This document shows positions 60,829 through 64,000 of a stretch of DNA of 64,000 nucleotides, in pieces. The stretch comes from Climacium dendroides (taxonomy: Eukaryota > Streptophyta > Bryopsida > Hypnales > Climaciaceae): assembly GCA_950106755.1 (NCBI GenBank), contig OX467082.1, positions 62,001 through 126,000 of the forward strand. The letters are read 5' to 3'. Position numbers and translations under genes: made by a program. Positions within the stretch are counted from its first letter, which is position 1; each line of letters opens with the position of its first letter. The notes below the pieces were generated by a model. That model was given only the letters and a program-made list of their open reading frames with translations, was not told the DNA's origin and did no database searches.

Positions 60829-60968
60829 AGTTAAGTGCTCTTGAAAATTAAATTGTCCCTTACTAATTTCTCAACATGCCACACTATATAAATATTTATT
60901 GCTAATGTACCAAAACATCCCACTTTTAAATTAGTAATTGGTGTACTTAGAGCTTATGAACCTCCATG
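60829..60968 (-). repeat. long inverted repeat, right arm
   Basis: Reverse-complement partner of 60014-60157. Similarity stops at the outer boundary CATGGAGG/CCTCCATG on both sides, which defines the ends of a foldback unit of about 955 bp. Confidence 0.9.
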
Positions 60969-61059
60969 TTTTTTGTTTTTTGAGACAAATGAAATGTTGC
61001 ATAGCAGGTTTTGGCAAGCCAAAAGCCATAGGATACTTTTAAGTAGAAGTCATCCGCGT

Positions 61060-61310
61060 AAGAAAATTGGCTTAGAATTTGCCTTGATTGGTCCCCTTAC
61101 GAATGAGAGTCTCCGTGGTGTGTGGTTGCCTAGTGCCCTATTTTTGTTAGTGAGCTGCGCCCCGCTTCTATTGTCTCTCTGTACTCATTTCTATTGTGTC
61201 TCTGTCTGGGTGTGGGTTGGGTTGTTGTGTCTCTCCCCAGGCCGCATGTGGCTAGGGCTTTTCTTTTCTTTCTTTGCAATGGAATTCACATTTCATTTGT
61301 GGAAAGAAAA
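61060..61310 (-). repeat. GC-rich dispersed element, second copy
   Basis: An island of higher GC in AT-rich DNA, related in inverted orientation to 59250-59450 by its AAATGAAA...GAAAGAAA edge and CAACAACCCA-rich body. The open frame across it (60973-61338 +) is rich in Leu and Ser and is not supported as a gene. Confidence 0.35.
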
Positions 61311-61953
61311 AAAAAATAGCTTAGAATCATATCTTTGACTTTCAAGTAACATGAAAAATCCATAACTATGTGAATTTTTACAAGTGTTATATGGAGAATA
61401 TCTTAGTCACGGCAGGACCAAAATTATCTTTTGAGTGTTTAAAAAAAAATCAGCATCTATTATTAACATTGCTATTACAAATTATGCTAAATAAATGGTC
61501 ATTTCTATATTCATGTCAACATAGACTAGAATTGTGTCTTTGAACATCATCTAGTGATAAAAATTAGCATCTAAGGATAGTATCACTATTATATTCCAGA
61601 CAACAAATGGTCCTTTTCTTAGTCAAGATTCTAACACTTGGATATGGAATCTTAAGAAAATAGAAATAAAATAAAACAAAAATGGTCTTGAAATGCATGA
61701 AAAAAGTGTAAAAAAAAATTTATTTTTCAAAAAAAAAAATTATGTAGTAGTCTCTTGACCACATCGGCTAGTTCCTAAAAGGTTGTGGGAATACTAAAAT
61801 GGAACTGGGGACTCACAATCACTCCTATCCCTTAAATAAACAGTAAAAGCATTTTTTTCATCCATTCTTTTTTAGGGTCACCTTTTTTTTTTGGAAACTC
61901 ATGGACAATTTCCACTAGTAAGGAAAATAGTACAAAGAATCAGAAGAATATCT

Positions 61954-62665
61954 CATGTAAATTAGCAATATGTTAAGAAAAAGAAAATCACAAAAATATG
62001 CCATCCTAGTGATTTATGGAAAGTTGCTACTTCTTGCTCTAAATGTGAAATTTCTCCACAAAAATGATATTTTTGAGTTAGAGTCCAACTAACAAAATCA
62101 AGTTCATGTACTCTAACTTCTACTCTAATTTAAATTTTTGAATTTTTTATTGCAATTTGAATTTGGCATGTATTTTTTTTTAACTCATGGACAATTTCCA
62201 TTACTAAGGGAAATAGTGCAAAGAACTAGAAAAAATTCCTCAACATCAATATTTTTCATCATCTAGGACAAAAAGGTTGAATTCACTATCATTTTTTTAT
62301 GTAAGAAGGAGGGAAGGGAACCTGAAAGAAGTAGCTAGAGAAGGAGAGACAAGAGGAGGAAGCCAAGACTAGAAAAAATCCAGCAACCCATAACCAAGTC
62401 AATACCAACCAAAAGCTAACCCCTCCAAAGCCTAATTAAAGGTTCCAATCTTAGGATAACTAAGCCACTTGACATGTATTTTCAATGCCTACAAAATTTT
62501 AATTGTAGATTATACATGGAAACTAAGTTTATACCATGATGTTTTCAATGTAATGTACTCACATAGTGTAAATTTTAGAATTTTTGGAATAATTTTCCAC
62601 TTGATGTGATGTTTCTTCACTTTTTCTTCAAAAATTCTTTTAAAAAATCAAATTTTTCCAAAAAA
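61954..62665 (+). repeat. dispersed repeat family 2, copy B, interrupted
   Basis: Partner of 57718-58135, split by an insertion of about 300 bp at 62177-62472. The two halves (61954-62176 and 62473-62665) are colinear with copy A. Confidence 0.85.
62177..62472 (-). mobile_element. retroposon-like insertion with 10-bp target duplication
   Basis: The insertion interrupts copy B of repeat family 2 at a point where copy A is continuous. CATGTATTTT is present on both sides (62167-62176 and 62473-62482) but once in copy A. The left edge is a T run, which fits the poly(A) tail of a minus-strand retroposon. Sequence near the left edge (AACTCATGGACAATTTCC) also occurs at 61896, so the family has another fragment nearby. 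No coding frame and no clear tRNA-derived A/B boxes are visible, so SINE status is unproven. Confidence 0.65.
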
Positions 62666-63042
62666 ATCTGAATTTTTTGTGAAGTAAAGAAGACGTGTAA
62701 TTTCATCTTTCAAAAATAAGTATAAAACTCTTCATGCATACCTAGTTACTAAATGGCAATAGATTATCTTTGTTTGTCTAGCCTTTGTGGCTTGGAAGTT
62801 GTTTGTTCTATTTTTTTTTTAATGCAATGGTTTACCATTGGTTCAAAAATAAATAAAACAAAATGAAAATAGATTGAATGATAGGCAGAAAGGCTTGAAA
62901 CCATGGTGGTTATAGGTTTGGCCTTTAATGGTTTGGTTGCTTTAAATGAAAACAATAATTAATAATTTTAGGCAAAAAACACCTTGCATGCATAACTCAA
63001 CACACTAAATGTTTGTTTGGATGCATGATTGCAAATAAGGCC

Positions 63043-63178
63043 TTAGAGCACCTCAACACAAACTCTAGGAAGTGGCACTATAAATGCTTTGGTCCATTGA
63101 TTTTCTTCATTGGAAGGAATTGAATGGACCAAAACATTTACAATGCCACTTCCCATAGTTATGGTGGAGCTATTCTAA
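63043..63178. mobile_element. foldback MITE-like element (136 bp)
   Basis: The arms pair imperfectly from TTAGAGCACCTC at the left to GGTGGAGCTATTCTAA at the right. The best-matched part is 'ggaagtggcactataaatgc' against the complement of 'catttacaatgccacttcc', followed by 'tttggtccatt'. The loop is about 20 bp. There is no clear direct target duplication and the superfamily is uncertain. Confidence 0.7.
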
Positions 63179-63179
63179 A

Positions 63180-64000
63180 TTAGTCCTCTTAAAACTACTT
63201 ATAGGATGTGAACAATTAGTTTTTCCTACATGCTCACTTGATTTTTCTAAAATTGTAGTAGAAAGTAGGGAGGAAGATCTTTTACATGCACTAAATTTGA
63301 TGACATTTGGAATTCCAAGTAAAAGTTATGGCCTAATATATTAGTATTTTTTGTAAATGGATAGTCTAGGCTCATTGGAATAAAGCACTTTCCTTTTTAA
63401 AACAAAATTGTGAATTTGATTCTCTGAAGTTATGTTTACATGGAAAGATTTGAATCATTCCTTTTGGATCCATGAGTAAAAAGTTGCAAAGAGTTTTAGT
63501 TTGCAACTTTGCACGTAGTGTATGGATTTTGTACCTAAAATAAACCTTATAGTCCTTTATTTTCTTCAATTTTAATTTTTTCTTGGAAAAAAAATCATTG
63601 TATAAAGATTGTATATAACAAAATTTCAACCATTGGAATTGACATTTTTATTTTTGAAACAAAATTCTTAATGGCTTAATATTTTTAATCATTTTCCACT
63701 ACTTTCTAATAACAATTTTTTTCCTATACGTTGTACAATTTGAGATGGTTTGAAATTCTTATGGCACGTAGCCAACTTGCCTTCAAACATGACTCCAAAT
63801 ATTTTCTACCATTTCCACCATTTTTTTTATGCAAAAGTCACTTTGTAAAGTTTAGATGCTTGGTTTATTGTAGGGTTTTTAAAATGTTTTTTATCAATTT
63901 AGACTCTAATATCTTGCAATCCACATGCTAGAATGTTATGCAATTTTTCCTACATGTTCTCAAACTAATTTACTAAAGGTTCTTATAGTTACATGTATCC
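63180..64000. other. AT-rich, nothing recognised
   Basis: No gene or clear repeat boundary is visible up to the window end. A phrase near 63908 ('ctaatatcttgcaatccaca') resembles one near 41513, hinting at a shared old repeat. Confidence 0.5.

Overview
The window reads as nuclear DNA of a land plant, or at least a streptophyte. Three protein matches point that way: an MCM9 gene split into 20 short exons, an SCC2/adherin fragment carrying the PHD finger typical of the plant protein, and the remains of a plastid-type DnaJ (DJA) gene. Most of the DNA is AT-rich, non-coding and full of old repeats, with islands of higher GC. Small introns plus a RecQ protein whose architecture I associate mainly with fungi would suit a non-seed plant such as a bryophyte or lycophyte, but that placement is inference. 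I see no rRNA, tRNA, CRISPR or bacterial-type operon signal.

Layout. 1-13.4 kb: AT-rich, no gene recognised; minisatellites, a dispersed repeat and a CACTA-type MITE. 13.84-20.71 kb (minus): a complete, uninterrupted MCM9 gene, reconstructed exon by exon as 711 codons with consistent GT-AG phases. 22.7-24.15 kb (minus): a decayed coding region I cannot identify. 24.3 kb: a possible retrotransposon polypurine tract/LTR junction. 25-29.7 kb: higher-GC DNA with broken coding-like stretches. 29.80-34.83 kb (minus): one intronless 1675-codon gene for a multi-zinc-finger RecQ helicase with a C-terminal CCHC knuckle, resembling fungal telomere-linked helicases. 35-38.9 kb: degenerate higher-GC DNA. 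38.93-39.66 kb (minus): an intact 243-codon orphan ORF. 40-47 kb: AT-rich with a second CACTA-type MITE. 47.1-51.4 kb (minus): broken genes, namely an unidentified fragment, a single frameshifted SCC2 exon and a DnaJ pseudogene with at least four lesions. 51.4-54.3 kb: nothing recognised. 54.3-64 kb: AT-rich with tandem repeats, a long inverted repeat, a retroposon-like insertion flanked by a 10-bp duplication, and foldback elements.

How it fits together. MCM9, SCC2 and RecQ families all act in genome maintenance, but nothing shows that these loci are functionally linked. The clearest contrast is an intact MCM9 and an intact RecQ-like gene beside a mosaic of dead gene fragments on the same strand. 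Either the region is low-recombining and losing genes (a sex-linked, B-chromosomal or subtelomeric setting would fit), or the fragments were captured by a mobile element. The RecQ-like gene is the best candidate for something unusual: it looks foreign to a plant, is intronless and GC-richer than its surroundings, and may be self-propagating or subtelomeric.
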